Source: Crotophaga sulcirostris
Taxonomy: Eukaryota; Chordata; Aves; Cuculiformes; Crotophagidae
Reading direction: 5' to 3'
DNA: 64,000 nucleotides
Assembly (NCBI GenBank): GCA_013397455.1
Contig: VYZB01000330.1
Span: 842,331 to 906,330, forward strand
Shown here: positions 12,201 to 27,200 of the stretch, piece after piece
Position numbering within the stretch: position 1 is the stretch's first letter
Layout of the letters: every line of letters starts with the position of its first letter
The notes under the pieces: model-generated
The model's database searches: none
Told to the model about the DNA's origin: nothing
Seen by the model: only the letters and a program-made list of their open reading frames with translations
Position numbers and translations under genes: made by a program

Positions 12201-15200
12201 AGTATTTGGGAAATATTCAGATTCAGTTATGATAGGAATATTCAATCATGAAGCTAGATTTTGTTCCCACCTCTGCTTCCTCACTGTCTGATCCTGGTTG
12301 CACAAGATGTAAGGTTTATGTGTGTTAGGGCTCTATACACATATACACATACATAAATACAAGTGTAGATACAGAGACAAATAAGGAGGCGATCATACTC
12401 TATCTCTGCAAAGCACTTCCAAATCACTAGATGAAAATCACTGGAAATGTACAAGCTATCATCACAGTAAAAGCACTACAGCCTGATGATGCTACCTGAA
12501 AGAGATTCTGCATCCATGCACTGGCACAAACACAGAACAGCATCAAAAACCCGTCAGCACCAGCAGCGTGGTTCTGCTCAAATCATTCTGGTTACTTAAA
12601 TGAAAGATTTCAAATGAAATGTAACAAGGAATTAAAAATACTGAAGGAAAGAAATAGGACAGGAAGGGAAAAGGCATGTTTTGTGCATGCTTATATAATC
12701 CGCGACCTTCAAGCTAAAGCAGAAAATAACAAAGAAACCATGATTAAAGAATGGTACAAAATACCATTAACTGATGAGAAGTTTGGAAGTAACAAATCAG
12801 GTAAGAAAATGTCACCAACTGGATTTGACATGTTAGTTTTCCTTATATGATTAAAAGACGCCCATTGTTTAATCATACCGGGAAGCACTTTTTTGTAAGC
12901 CACCCTTAGGAAAAAAATGCAATGACCAGAAAGTTTTTTGAATATTCTTTCCATATTCTCTGCACTTTTTCTCTTCCCTTCAAAGAGACTGTGAGAGATT
13001 TAAGCTTGCTTGGGGACAGATTACTGAAAAAAAATCATAGCAGTTGTAAACTGTTTAGCGAATGAATTACTGTCTCCTTTTTTAGTTGGGATTAGACATA
13101 CTTAAACAAGATCTGTAAGGGACTTTCTTCAGGGAAAAAAAAAGCAGTGGCTGTCATGAAGAAATATTTGTTATATGTAGAAAACTAAATAGTTTTCTAC
13201 TTAGAATAAAAACCAGTACATAAAATATAGAAATTAAAGCACAATTGAAATATTTTTTTGGAAGGGAAAGACTAAAAATTATTTATGCCTCAAAAAACAG
13301 GGGGAATCCATGCAAAAGATTAAATAGCCTGGAATTCCAGAGAACTTCTCTCTTAATGTTTGAAATCTGACATTCTCTAACATGGGTCCTGGTATTAGAA
13401 GATGATGTTGTTGACTTTTAAAACTGAGTGGTGGTCATCTGAAACGGAAACTTGTTCAGGTCTTCTGAGAAGCAAGTCTCACTTCATTATAGCTTCTTGT
13501 ATTAAATCTACCCTTCTTTGTTACATGATTTTAGGCTTGCTACATATTTCTGTTTTCTTAAAACTGATACATGACAATAGTGATTCCATCTCTATTTCAC
13601 TAAGAGGCAACACGTTTACTAGTCACGCACACAAACATACTCCAGGATAATTTACATTTACATTCCCTAACTTTTGCCAGGGAAAAAACTGTTGCTTTTG
13701 AAGTTGTGAATTATTCTTAATGATACTGTCCTTTAATTATTATAATTATTTAATTATTAATAATTATTAATAATATTATCCTTATGCTAAGAACAATACA
13801 ACTGGCAAGAAATCATGTAGAAGTCTGGAGCTAAACATGTCTTCCTTGAGTCCTGCCTTAAGATCTCTGAAGCCACTTCGTTACTACGGGAAAGACATAG
13901 GATGGTGTGCGTCCTGGATTGCTTCCACTACTTCTAAGCAGTGCCAGGAGAAGGCAGAGAAAGAAGCTGGAGTCCTACCACTGCTGTTCAGCAGAGATTG
14001 AAAAGGAACAGCTTTGGTTGTTGTTTTAACTATGTTCCGGAGGACAGTGAGAAAACAGCTTGACTGGTGTCACAAAATACCTATGAAAAGGTTACTTCTT
14101 TACCGCCATCCTCCCAGAAGCCCAAGAAAGACTGAGAAGTGCTCTGATATTTTGTTTCATGGTCTCATTCTTTATGTCAAGTGAAAAACAGCCTGAGGAT
14201 TGTCATTGTGTGTATCACCTACCTATGATTTCCCAAAAACTATGCACCATTTGGAGACAGATGGAGCACAGGGTGTTTAACCCTTTTCCATCCCTATAAC
14301 CAGTTTGCCTCCTGTGTTCTGGGTAGTAGGAAGGGAGGCACAAGAACTGGCCTACATCAGCTCCACATTGCCTCAACACTGTAGACAGTTTCCATCTTCT
14401 TTGTGCCATCTGAATGCAAAGAGAGGAGAACAAGGCAAAGTAATTGCCCTGATATATTGACTGGAGCTATCCAACATTTTTAAAATGTTTGGGCTGTGGG
14501 CTAAAAGGGTCAGGTATCACTGGTGTACATGTAGGTACAGATGGTTGCGCACTTACAAAAGGATTTTTTAATGTCAGCTAAACTGAAAAGGAGGAAGCAT
14601 GAAGAAAATATATGCAAGTAATGAGGTGAGAACACTAGTCTCAGCTTTCTAAATTCCTATGTAAGTACAGTGAAATTTCACAAAGAAAGCATTCCTGCCT
14701 TTTTTTTTAAGTTTCAAGAACTCTACAGCACAGCAATATCTGTGTATTTAACTAATGTGACAAGTTCTAGTGTGTCCTAATCAAACCTAATCACCTCTAC
14801 TTTCTACTAGGTAGTACACTGATCAATGGAAAAGCTTTCTAGGCAAGAACTTGGAAAATGATAAAAGCATTTGCCATCATTATTTTCTGCTTTTGACAAT
14901 GATCTATGTCTGTACAGCTCATCAGTCATCTCTTGTAAAAACAGTGTGGCACTTTGATCAAACAGCCAACAATAGCTTCCCGCGTAAGGTAAAATGTTAT
15001 GAGAGGCCATCAGATAGAAATCACATTTTCTCTGAACAATAGGAACCCAGAAATGATGTGCTTGATTTACTTGCAAATAAAATCATGTGAAAGGTGATAT
15101 CTTCACACAGGTTAAAAAGACAGTGATCCTTTTATTCACCTTTCTGTGTGTTAAACAAACTTCACTGTCATGTTACAACTGAGATGGAGTGTCTAGGCAG

Positions 15201-18200
15201 TGATAAAGAGGCGCATTCCAGCTCTACGAAACATAACTGCCACTGCTGAAAAATTACCTGCATTAAACCTTACACTTACCCCATAGATTTTAAGAGCAAG
15301 ATGTGGGAGTTTGATTTTGATTACAGGCCTCTATCTGTGTGGTAGGCAAAGGTCTTTAACCTACGCGTTCTGAATGTACTAGGTACATAGTTTCATCAAT
15401 GTCATGCCTCATTGGGTCAGCGTAGGATTTTATCTAAAACCTGAGGCTTTTCAGTTTACACTGTATATGCAAACACCACCTTTTACTGCTGCTCTCTGAC
15501 TTTTGTTTCATTGAGAGGATCTATGGTATTTATAGAAAAGGGAGCTGGAGGCATCTTAAACTTACTTTACTCACTCAGATTCCTATTGAGTCGAGGTCTT
15601 CAAAAGAGAAAGGTTGTTTATTTGAAGACCAGTGTGTGCCAGAGACAGTGGAGCCGAACACTTTTTAGTGTTAGAAAAATTGCCACTCTTCCTTTTCTAC
15701 CCTGCCTTTCCCCAAACCTTTAATGATTGCAACAACATTACTTTTAAGAGGTCTGATGCAGATTCTCTGCTTCTGAACATAAACTGAAGTAAAACATACT
15801 ATCCCAATTTATTTCTGCAGTCTGTAAATGACTGAATATTTTTGTAGAAAAAATAGCTGTAGATAATCTTCTCTTGATGTTGTGCGACAAGATGTGTGTC
15901 AAGATTCACACAGGTGTTTAGGCATTTAAATTCCATTTATCTTCAAGAAAGACTGTGCATTTGGATTCTCGGCCCACATTAACACAGCAACACATGCCTA
16001 GAGTTCATATTAACAGGAAAAATTGATCTCCCAAATAACAGAGTTTTAACCAGTGAAGTTGTGATGGTGTGTAGGTAGTCGTCATCATTACTGACTGAAA
16101 TAAAGATTGGAAGAAAGAATCTCATCCAATTAAAACACTAACAGCTGATAACCGGTTGGGTCTTCAAGTTGAAAGCAACCACAGCAGAACTTCATGCTCT
16201 GATGTAGACAAGGATTACACCATCTTTCTGACATGTATATGACACGTAAACTGAATGATTCCCTACCTCAGTCTTACAACTTTCTATCAGTTTGTAATTT
16301 TGCAAAGCTTACAGTGAAACAGACAGGTATACAGTTCTACGTTTCCAGGAGTAACGGTCACTTGGTATTCCACTGAAGGTTCAGTCCGATGGTAGTGTTC
16401 ACTATCTGGCTCAATTCTCAGTTCTGACATAAGTGCCACAAATAATCTGCACAGTCCCATTGCAAAAGTAGTTCAAAGGGTAATGAAAAATGCAAAAGTA
16501 AAGTTTCAAGAGAAGCTGGAATTTGAAGCAAGCAATTACCTGTAGCCTACCATGATAGCTGTATTGGGGGGTGCCTCAGCTCAGCAAAGCTTTTTTAATT
16601 GATTAACAGTCACTATTTTGGTGATTTGATCCAGAAAAATACTCATGAATCATATTGTCTTAAGGTATGCCATCACAAAGCTTCCAAGAATGTCAGCCTC
16701 AACTCCCACAGGCCCATTGCTGCTTTGGAGTTATCATGGTGCTCAACTCCTTCTGCAGAGAGTAGGGCCCAGGAGCTAAAGCAGAAATTTAGTCATGCAA
16801 AATCATGAATAAACTCCTGCTTCATTACCTGCTTAACTTTCTGAATCAGCTCAGTGTGGGGTCACATTAAAGCCAGTGTTGGTGCAAAGTAGAGGGGGTA
16901 GAAACAGGACTGGTTGCTGTTAGGCTTGCCTAGCAGAAGAAATACCTGAAAAACTCAGAATAGCGAAGTTTTTCCTTTCCTTCTTTTCCAAAGAAATGTA
17001 TCAGCAACATGGTATTAACACCACAGCTTTCCAGTTCTGCTCCCTGTAAAACAAAAAAAATGTATGAATAATTATTATGCGTTGTATGATTATTAATATC
17101 GATTTGCCACAAATCTGGAAATATTGATTTGAACTCGAATTTCACAAGATATACCTGCAATTTAATTACTGTTTCCAAAGTTATCGCACAGGACCTCAGA
17201 GTTGAATAATTCTTCCACATCAACTAGTAACAGTACTATGTGTTATGCCACTAAATATTCTCTATGAAAGATGTATACAATTTACAACCACCTTTGGTGT
17301 ATTTTATTATTAGAAATATGAAGATTGTTAGTCAAATCTCTAAAAACATTTATGCTTAGCTGAATAGAAGCTTTAAGTAAAGTTAACAACTTTGTGAAAA
17401 CGTTTTTAGTCAGATATTTATAATGTGTTACAGACATTTTAAGGCATTCATGATAATCTAAGAAACAAAACTAGAAAAACACAGACATTCACATGATAAC
17501 ATGGTCTTACAAGACTTCTTGCAAATTTTCAATGATAGTGACTTTATTACATATTTTTTAAACCTGATGAAGAGATTTCTGCAGAAAAAGGATGCACGTT
17601 ATTTCAACTCAAGAGCATCTTTAACAAGCCTAAACCCACACATAATGTTGGATTTCTGTTCTATTCTTCTTTCAGCACTAGCATATTGGCATTTCTTTGA
17701 ATGCAACAAAACATTAAGCAACTTGAAGAGAGTAAGTCTGGAGGGATTTCAACAAACTATTCTTATGACATCTAAATAGCCTCTGTGTCTTTTATCTGTT
17801 TGAAGAGGTAAGATGAAAGACAAGAGTCTATTCATAAGATTTAATACTAATGGTTATTTAGCTTTCAGCATCATCAATAACAAGTCCCATTAGCCCACTG
17901 TGTGTTTCATGCTTACTGCATATGTGACACAGTTATTTCATAGTAAAAGAGGCAACATTCCTCATTTACACTGCAAGCTACAATTCACCAAACGCCAGTG
18001 ATACAAGTTATGTATGAGTGAATGTGGAAAAAAAACTTTTCAAGCCATATGCAAACTGTACTTATTGAACTTCTATCATTTAACTGCAGGCAAAGAATAT
18101 TTAAATACCCACAAGAACCATCCTTTTAAAGTTTAAACACTTCAGATTACTGTGAAGACTGATGCATAAAGATTGGTATACGCTTTTTTGAAAGTCAAAA

Positions 18201-21200
18201 GTCAAACATTCATGTATGCTTAATTTGAAATTCAAACGCAAACAATGTGTCAGAATGCAAAGTTTTCCAAGAATAAACAGAAGAAACCACATATTTTTCA
18301 CTGCAGTGAGATTTTAATCTGCTTTTTGTGGTTTTTTTGCTTACATGTTTAAAGGAGACTTGCAAAATTCAAGAAATAAGTTTGTTAATTTTTAAAACTG
18401 AACTCGTGATTATGCAATATAATGCTTCCAATTTACTTACTACATAGTAAAATCAGTGTTGTATTGAAAACAAAGGGAAAAAAGAGGTTTAAAATAACTT
18501 TAAAAAATTCAGTCTGTAACAGAAAAAGTTTTTTCTTCTATTCACGTTTCTCTAGTTAGAAGCTAGAAGAAGACATACAAACAATCCCTGTTTCATCTTA
18601 TCCGAGATGACAAAGCCTATCCCTGGATTTATAACAAATATGCACCTACTTGTTGGCTACCCTCTTTATCAGTTGAAATTCCAAAGTGGAATTGGCAGAT
18701 GTCCAAACACTACGTTAGTGAGAGTTAAATGTATTTTAAAACTACAAAACAGTACATTTCTCTAAAATAGAATATGCAATAGGAGACTACAAGAGACTAC
18801 AGCTTAAGGGTAGTATTTCAAAAAAATGCTTTTCCAAGAGTTAAAGCTATTAAATTAAAGCACATGTTAGTACATAATGCCTTTTTGTCCACAGAATCAT
18901 TAGCTTTTGCTGCTGAACAGTATAAATTAGTACTGACATGACAAATCTTTGTTAGAAGATAATGAGAGTTCTATTAATATTTCCAACACTTCACCCTCCT
19001 GAGCTTAGGTAAAAGAATGACTTACCTTTGGAATGTCTCTCTTGGCAGTAAGAATGAAGTGGTAACCTAATCCTGGAGCTCTGGAAAGGACCAGACTGGT
19101 AGCTTTGAGCCACAGAGATACTATCTAAATTGAGTGAAAGTTTGCATTCTGGTGTATCTGGTGGCTTCAGCCCTGGGAGGGAACACCACAGCACCCTTTT
19201 GGGCTGTGTGCTTTACAGAAAGCTGAGGCACAGGGTGGTAAAAGGGTAGTGATGTTCTGGGTCTCATCTTGATACAAGCAGGGGATGGGGCAGGGACAGG
19301 TATCTCCACTCAGGCACGTTCCAGGGTCTGTTGGTTCAGACAAAGAACCTCAAAGGCCAAACTCTGATGCCTCACAAGTCTGCATGAACTAATGAACACA
19401 TGTGTACATATTATGATACAAACACAGGCTTATTTTCCTAGACTAATATTAACAACTCGTGCACTTCTCAAAAGCACCACGAACTGCTGAATTATGCAAC
19501 TGTTCCTTTTAAGCAAGATCAGATAACAAAACATTTATTCCTTATTACACAGACTGTTAACATAGAAGCCTGATGCTGCAAACACTGAGTCACGGGCACA
19601 GACCTACCTAATCCTGTAGCTTCCTACTGAGCTTCTGACATTTAGGGCTTGATACTGCAGCAAGTAGCAACAAGTGCCACTCAGAAGAAACTTATCGCAC
19701 AGTGAGACAGGATTTTGAGAATAATGTACCTAACTGATTTTCAAAACTCATCTGAAATGTTAACAGACTTTCTGTCTCTAGATTCTTACCATCCTTCATT
19801 GCAGAATTTGCCTGCAGGCATGACTGGAAAGCATTCATCGTGATTAAAATCTGTAATATGTTCCTTGTTTTCTTAGTTGCTTCCTGGGAGATGGTATTTG
19901 CTGTGCAATGTATTGTTTCAATAGAAATTGTAAAAATAATATATTGTTTTTGGTTAAGATAGAAGCAAAATGAATAGATGAAGAACAGGGGCAGAAAAAA
20001 GAGGAGGGCCAAGGAGAACAGTATCTTAATTTTGGTTTGCTAGTGATGTCCCAAATATTTCCAAATGTAAGACTAAATCTTTGCACGTTTTTCAGAGTCC
20101 ACTTCTCTGAAATGCTCTCTGTTTTTCAGCTGCTAGGTCAGTCAGTTCATCATGCCAAGCTTCTATCCATCCCTGGAGGCAACCTAGACTTCACTCTAAG
20201 CAGCCTGGCCTCAAACACTGCTCAAGAACACCTAGCTTTCTGTCATTTTGAGAGTCTCCAAGATGCTGAGATATATCCTAAAGCTCAGTTCTGGGAAGAA
20301 GCATTCAACAACATTCAGCATTCCCATTACCTGAAAATTTTTTTTTTTTTTTTTAGTGACAACTAATGCCATGGAATTCCTACGCTGTTCTGTGAGTGCC
20401 TCTAGGAAGGAAGAAGATGTAACTTCACGGACGTCCTCAGCTTTCAGTGCATCACCCACAGTTCTGCATCAATTCATGAGGAGGTGCAGAAGAAAAACTG
20501 ATTCCAGCCAAGTGGGCTAAAGCTAATCTGGGAGCAGACACTGTAGGAGATACTTTATGCCAAAAGCAGAAACAGGTTCAAACTAGTCTTGTTGCCAGCA
20601 GGTTGAGAGTGATCAGATCCTGCTGTGTCATGAGTCTGGGAATGGCACTGCTGCAGTGCAAAGCCTGAGGCTGCCTGAACAGTGCACTGCTGGCAGCTGA
20701 GCAAAGCAGCTTCTATTCACAGTTGTGGACAGTCCCTCAGAAGAATTCAGGCTCTGCCTCCCTCTCATGCCCTATTTTAAGAATATTAATTTCCATCAAA
20801 AGTAGAGAATCCATAACGAGGCCCCCTCTCAGGGGGTTGCTCACACACTTTCCTATAACACTCTACATCTCTTCTATGCAAGGAATCCACCTTTCCTTTT
20901 CCGCAAAGCATGGTCAAATGCTCAGCTGGATGTTTCAGGGGAAGCAGAAAAGCTGTGCTAGGAAGCCAGGTACAGCATATCCTTTGGGCTATGGGAAGAT
21001 GGGTGAGGTGAGACAGTCACTGCCTCTATCAACTTCTGCACCATTTTCTCCAGTCTAGTTAGAAACAACGAGGTTACCAGTCTTGTAAGTCTGCCTGTAA
21101 TCTCTTGTTCACTGCGTGCATGTGCACCTGTGCTATGAGTAAATCAGATTGCTCTGCGAAAGTCAGCATGAAACTTCCCAAAAGACTGGCCCAGTTGAGG

Positions 21201-24200
21201 CTGGGCAGATTTCTTGGCTTTTCTTCCAGCATCAATTATAATATTGGAAAAAGAAAATCTTTCAATTGAAATATATTTATCTGGATAACCAAGTCCACTA
21301 CAATCCCATACACGCCATTACTTACGTGGTGAAATTTTGAATTCGAGATGTGTCAGTCAAAGTCTGCTTTGATACAAGCACCCTGGGAGCACAGCATATA
21401 AACTGCTTTTTCTTTTCCTAACACAGTATCTCAATGAGTATTGAGTGGTATCTCCATACAGTAAATGAATGACTGGGACTTCTGCCTACACATGGAACAG
21501 GGAACATACCTGGATATACCTGGTGGTTAAAGAAAGTTGTAGACTACCATTTATACCTTATTTTCATAAGTCAGTGACATTTTCCATCTGGTATCAGAGA
21601 CTGGGATTACTTTGAAAAACCAGCAAACTTATATGTAAACTGTAGAAATGTTGTGGAAATAAAGAACTATGGCAAACATTAGATTTCTGTTCCAGTATCT
21701 CAGCTTTAAAAGAACATCATCAATTAAAACCCCAAACTTTTATCCTTTATCTGCTTTGCTTGAAAGACATACTATGACTGCCATAACTATTAAGAGGTAA
21801 AAACATATGCACCGACTACCTTGTATAGCCAGATTCGCTGCTTATCAACTTCTTTTGTGAGAGACAGAGAAAGGGAAGAAAATAAAAAAATAGAAGAAAA
21901 GTGGTAATTTGGACATTGCCAAGTAGAAACATAGAGATAAGAAGACTTTCAAGATAGTTTTACTCCCCAAAGCTACTTATTTCTTCTTGTGAGTAGACTA
22001 TAATTCCATTTATAATCTGCTATGAAACTGTAGAAAATAATATTTTCTGGTTACAATAACTTCAGATTTTTGTCAATGGAGAACTCTCAAGACAAAATTT
22101 CAAGCAAGATAAAATAGAGACATTCAGGCTCAGGTATTTAATTAGCTCCCAATAAGTTTGTGTGTTTATAACTAAATCTGTCCATCTGTATCAAAGTTTT
22201 TCTGGAAATTTTATACTATAGCTGTGCATTCATGCAGAATAAAGATCCTTTTTTTCCACTGCCATGGCAGTTAAGTCTCAATTGAAATTAGTTTTGAGGA
22301 GGAGACAACCCTACTAATCCCAGCTATTTTAATCTGGTGATTGATGAGAAGATTCAAAAACGGATATGGTTGTTAAGTCAGTCAAATAATTTTTAACTGA
22401 ACTCTGCATGCATATTGAGGGAGCAAAACCTTTATGTGTCAGATGATAGTTTCTGTTTATGTCTAGTAAATATTAAAGGCATCAGCAATACTGCCACTTC
22501 CATTTGTTATCCCAGGCAGGTGAAAAAGTAAAGAACATGAGCCTGACCAACTCTTTGTAGAAACTGCTGATGCATAATAGGTTTATAAAGCAGAGCCGTA
22601 TATAAATTTCTTATTGAATGCTTCTAGCATGAGCAATTGCTGCCCCATGTCTAATTACCCATTTTCAATTCACAACTGAATGCAAGTTTGTGGTGACAAA
22701 AATATCTTTCAGCTACACTATCCAATTTAAGCATGCAAAAAAAAGTAGTGCTGCTGATGCAAGCAGCACCTTACAGTAGTAGCTGGAGATAATCCATCTG
22801 TACTCTCTTCCTCCTTTGCTCTGGATCATCAGCTCCTGGCTAAGTGTCAGGTCCTGCACTTGGGTCACAACTACCCCACACAATGCTACAGGCTTGGGTA
22901 AGGGTGGTTGGAAAGCTGCCCGGTGGAAAAGGACCTGGGGGTGTTGGTTGACGGCCAGCTGAACATCAGCCAGCAGTGGCTTGTATCCGAAACGGTGTTG
23001 CCAGCAGGACCAGGGAAGTGATTGTGCCCCTGTACTCAGCACTGGTGAGGCCACACCTCGAGTCCTCTGTTCAGTTCTGGGCCCCTCACCACAAGAAGGA
23101 AATTGAGGTGTTGGAGCGCATCCAGAGAAGGGCGACAAAGCTGATGAAGGGGCTGGAGAACAAGTGTTACGAGGAGCAGCTGAGGGAACTGGGGCTGTTT
23201 AGCCTGGAGAAAAGGAGGCTGAGGGGAGACCTTATTGCCCTCTACAACGACCTGAAACGAGGTTCTAGCAAGGTAGATACTGGCCTCTTTTCTCAAGTAA
23301 CAAGCAATAGGATGAGAGGAAACAGCCTCAAGTCACACCATGTGAGGTTTAGACTGGGTATTAGGAAAAAGTATTTCACCAAAGGGTTGTCAAACACTGG
23401 CAGAGGCTGCCCAAGGAAGCAGTTGAGTCACCACCCCCGGAGGAATTTAAAAAACGTGTAGATGTGGTGCTTAGGAACATGGTTTAGCAGTGAACTCGGC
23501 AGTGTCAGGTTTATGGTTGGACTTGATGATCTTAAAGGTCTTTTCCAACCTAAATGATCCTCTAACTCTGTGAGTCTGTTTTCAGTATGCTCATACTTCC
23601 CCCCTCTGTTTTCAGCCTCATTCAATCTCACCATAGCTAGCAAAGTCTCCACTTGAGGAAGAAGGTTGGTTACATAGGGGAGAACAGCCAGAAGAGAGCA
23701 GAAATTTGTCTCCTCCCTTCATTAATGAGCTGTATTTGCCACTTGCTAATGTTCTGCAAGCCAGCGAAACTTCTAACCCAGTTGGAAGATTGTTCTCTAA
23801 GATTGTTTCTTCTTCTGGCCTGCATCTAAGCCATTTGTTTCTGGAAGTGGATCTACCTAAAGTAATCCTTGCCTTTGTCAAATTTCAAACCAACTCAGAA
23901 CGAACTGATATTACTGCAACGGCAGTACTTAGATAAGTTTAAGGTATCAGCTTCTCTTTGGAAAGCCACCTTTTCTCTATGGTGATACAAAGATTATTCT
24001 GAAGAAAACAGAAGAGAGTTACTTTGAAACAGAGGCTTACAGAAACTAAATAATGGAGTGACCCCAGAGTAATGAAGTACATTAATTGTATACATTTCAT
24101 CATGAGATTCAGAAATGACAAATATTTTTCTTTCACAGTTAGAAAGTAGTTGACAAATTGTGCACTTTTATTTAATTAAAGCACTAATATCAATGCTTAC

Positions 24201-27200
24201 ATACTTACCTAAAACTCTGAAAAAACAACAGAAATATGACAATGATTTTGTAAAGTAAAATATATCTCTATTTCATACCCGAAATACTGTTTCATCTGCA
24301 GCTGTTTTCAAATCATCTTCTTTCCCAATGATTCTCTGTAGCTGTATTTGTTAAAACATGAAAAAAACAAACAAAAATTATAAAGTTGGTCTCCTTTTTC
24401 AGAAGCTTGCATTAATTTCACCTTTTCTTAATTATAAAGTCATCATATTTCTGCAAGGTTCTCCAATCATGACAAAATATTTGCATATTTAAGGATATTT
24501 TGCTATCCTGATGCACTTTTTCCCCCAGAAATTTCTTATCAGCTGTGGTTAATATAGCCAAGGAGAGCACATGAATCCTTCTCTTGTAACCCAGGGCTTA
24601 CTCTATTTTTAGAGGAGATTTTCTTGCACTAGAAGCTTAGCATTCACTACATACGATTTTGAAACTCAGGGGTACAACATCAAGGGTCATTCCGGAAATA
24701 AAAATTGTCATCTGATTTTCAAGCTGTACTTTACACAGTTCTGCTACAGACATGATCTTCTAGACATGAACAACATACCTCTTCAAATGAAGTCCTATGC
24801 AATTAGCCAAAAAGAATAATTTAATTAAATAAAGAAAACGTATTTTCAGAACTGGCGTTAAACAGAACGTGATTTGAATTTTCCCTCAACCCCACAAATA
24901 AATGAATTTTGAGTGTGTTAGCTATTAAGATTTTCAGAAGTACTAAAATGGCTCACACTTAAAAACCAAAATTCCACTGTCCCAAGCAGAGCTTTAAGGT
25001 AATAAAGAAAGTGCATTAATTTGCAGCACCTCAAGTATATCCCAGCTGCAAGGTTTCTTTCATGGTACTTCAGCTTGGGAGGTCAACACTGCCCCAAGAA
25101 TGAGTGACTGCAACGAAGCACAAGGTATACCTACCTTTCACAGACACTTGCATGAATCCTCAAATGGACAGCAAAAATGAAAGAACAAGGGACTTATTAC
25201 ATTTCAGGTACAGATAAGGACTTAAAATGAGCACTCTGGATTTGGAGACATTAGGAAAGATGCTTCTAAAGCTCAGGGTTATTGAAGCTGCTGCTTTACT
25301 TCATGAAAAGTTTCTGAATGATTTCTCACCCGGCCCATTAGAATTGAGAAAAAAATCCGTGACCAAATTTGCACAGCCATAATTTTACGGGGTTTTCAAA
25401 TCTCTTTTCAGGGCTTTATTTTTTCCCCTTTTTTGTCATGTTGTTCAAGCAATATGTGCTTGTAAGTAGTGAGTAGAAAAAACTATCTGTTCGTGCTGCC
25501 AAAGGTCTTCCCTTTGCCTTCAAACTGTGACTAATTCACCTGTTCTATTTTTTTATATCCTCATATTTTGATTTCCTCAGTATAGTGACTTTATATTGTA
25601 ATTTTAAATGCTGTGCATTGATAGTATAGACACACAGTGTAATGTTTTTCACAAGTGTTCTGCAAGATTTATTGTTTTCTTACACTGTATATAAATCCTT
25701 ATAGCACTTGAGATTCTGTCCAGTAATTTGCAGATTTTTCCAGCATAGTGCAGCAATTACTCTCGACATTCTGCCCTCGAGAAACGGGCTTTAATACTCA
25801 ACTGCTCCATGTAACATTTATCTGTATTTAATATTTATATCTGTTCATCATTGGAAGACACTGATGGCTAATTCAAAGATAATGAGATCTATTATGCACA
25901 ACTGATGCCTCTTTACTAAAGACATACTAAGAAGTAATCTTTTCTGATAAAGAGAAGAGCTGGCAGAAAGGCTATGTCAATCAAGAAAAAACCCAAAAGG
26001 TGATTTTGCATCTTCCAGTTGTTTATGAGAAGTTAGTGCTTGTGGATGCTCTAGGACCGCAGAGGTGTTCTGTACCAAATCACAACTGCTGACAGTGTGG
26101 GTGCTGGTTCATTCAGCCCTGGATGAACCTTTAAAAGTGTTTTTGTGGTATCTGCTGTCCAGGACAAGTGTATAAAGACAGTCTATTTAGGAAGTCTAAA
26201 TCACATAGGTTTTGAACTGTCATTAATTTTACTTAGAAATCTTTCATCAGGACAGAGTTAGGAAAATGCCTCAGTTGCTGGGGATTTTGGGATCTTCAGT
26301 AGCCTTATTCTTGATGTGAGGTCTCAGATTAATGTGCATGGTTATGTGCACATTTGGAAATCCCCCACACCGAGTTTCATGTGAATATCTTGGATGTGCA
26401 GAGTTCACAAAATTATCTTACTGTCCTCACAAAGATGCAGATAATATAGCTCTGCAAAATAATTCTTTGCACTCTGGTCGAGGCTGATTAAAGGATGGCA
26501 ACTAACATCTGTGGACATGCCATTTCTACCACATCATCTTCACCCTGGAGTTGCGGGGCAAAGCAACAAATCCTTGTGGATGCCCACCTCAAAACACAGA
26601 TTGCTGTGATTCTGGGCCCAAATACTGAAATAACGCTTGTATTGTGAATGTTTACCACTGAAACATGAATGAAGCAGAAATTAAAAATAGACTGGCTTGA
26701 ATACAAAGAAGGGAGGAGAGAGAATAAGAGTCTCTCTCCCTGGGGAGGGACTTCTAACTCCTACTGGAAGGGAGGAAAACGTGCATAGAAATGGAAAAGC
26801 TATGGAGGACAAGATAAACTCTCTTGCTGAAAACATAGAATTGCATTCAAGATGTCCATTCCCCAACATTCATTTATGTTAGTGAAGACTGAACAGTGAA
26901 GGTCTGAACAGTGTTGCAGGCACTAAGGATGTGGGTTGCAGGTTCTGCTTGTCACCCTTCTCCCTTTCCTGAACGATCTGCATGACACATCTTGTGCCTG
27001 TTTATCCAGTACATGTGAGAGTTGAGATATACACAATTCAAGGACATTTGCAGACAAACAGTCAAAGTTCTTACCTCAAAGAATTTACAGTCTAGATCAA
27101 CAAATAACATAGATGTACATAGATGTCTAATCTGTTGATAACAGATGGGAAGGAGGGAGAAGAAGTGACAAAGCAAAAAAATGAACTAGCCTTGAAATTT

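Larger units (their letters stand above)
7898..16945 (-). other. MICU2 intron between visible exons 6 and 7 (9.0 kb)
   Basis: I recognise no CR1 in this intron. It has a short AT hairpin (10896-10928), an AT-rich simple repeat (13733-13778), an open segment with a good splice acceptor (10147-10382), and an unassigned GC-richer stretch at about 9640-9850. The rest is featureless intronic sequence. Confidence 0.8.
17044..24278 (-). other. MICU2 intron between visible exons 5 and 6 (7.2 kb)
   Basis: It contains one plus-strand CR1 (22836-23575) and a poly(T) run near 20337-20355. Nothing else is recognisable in the rest. Confidence 0.85.
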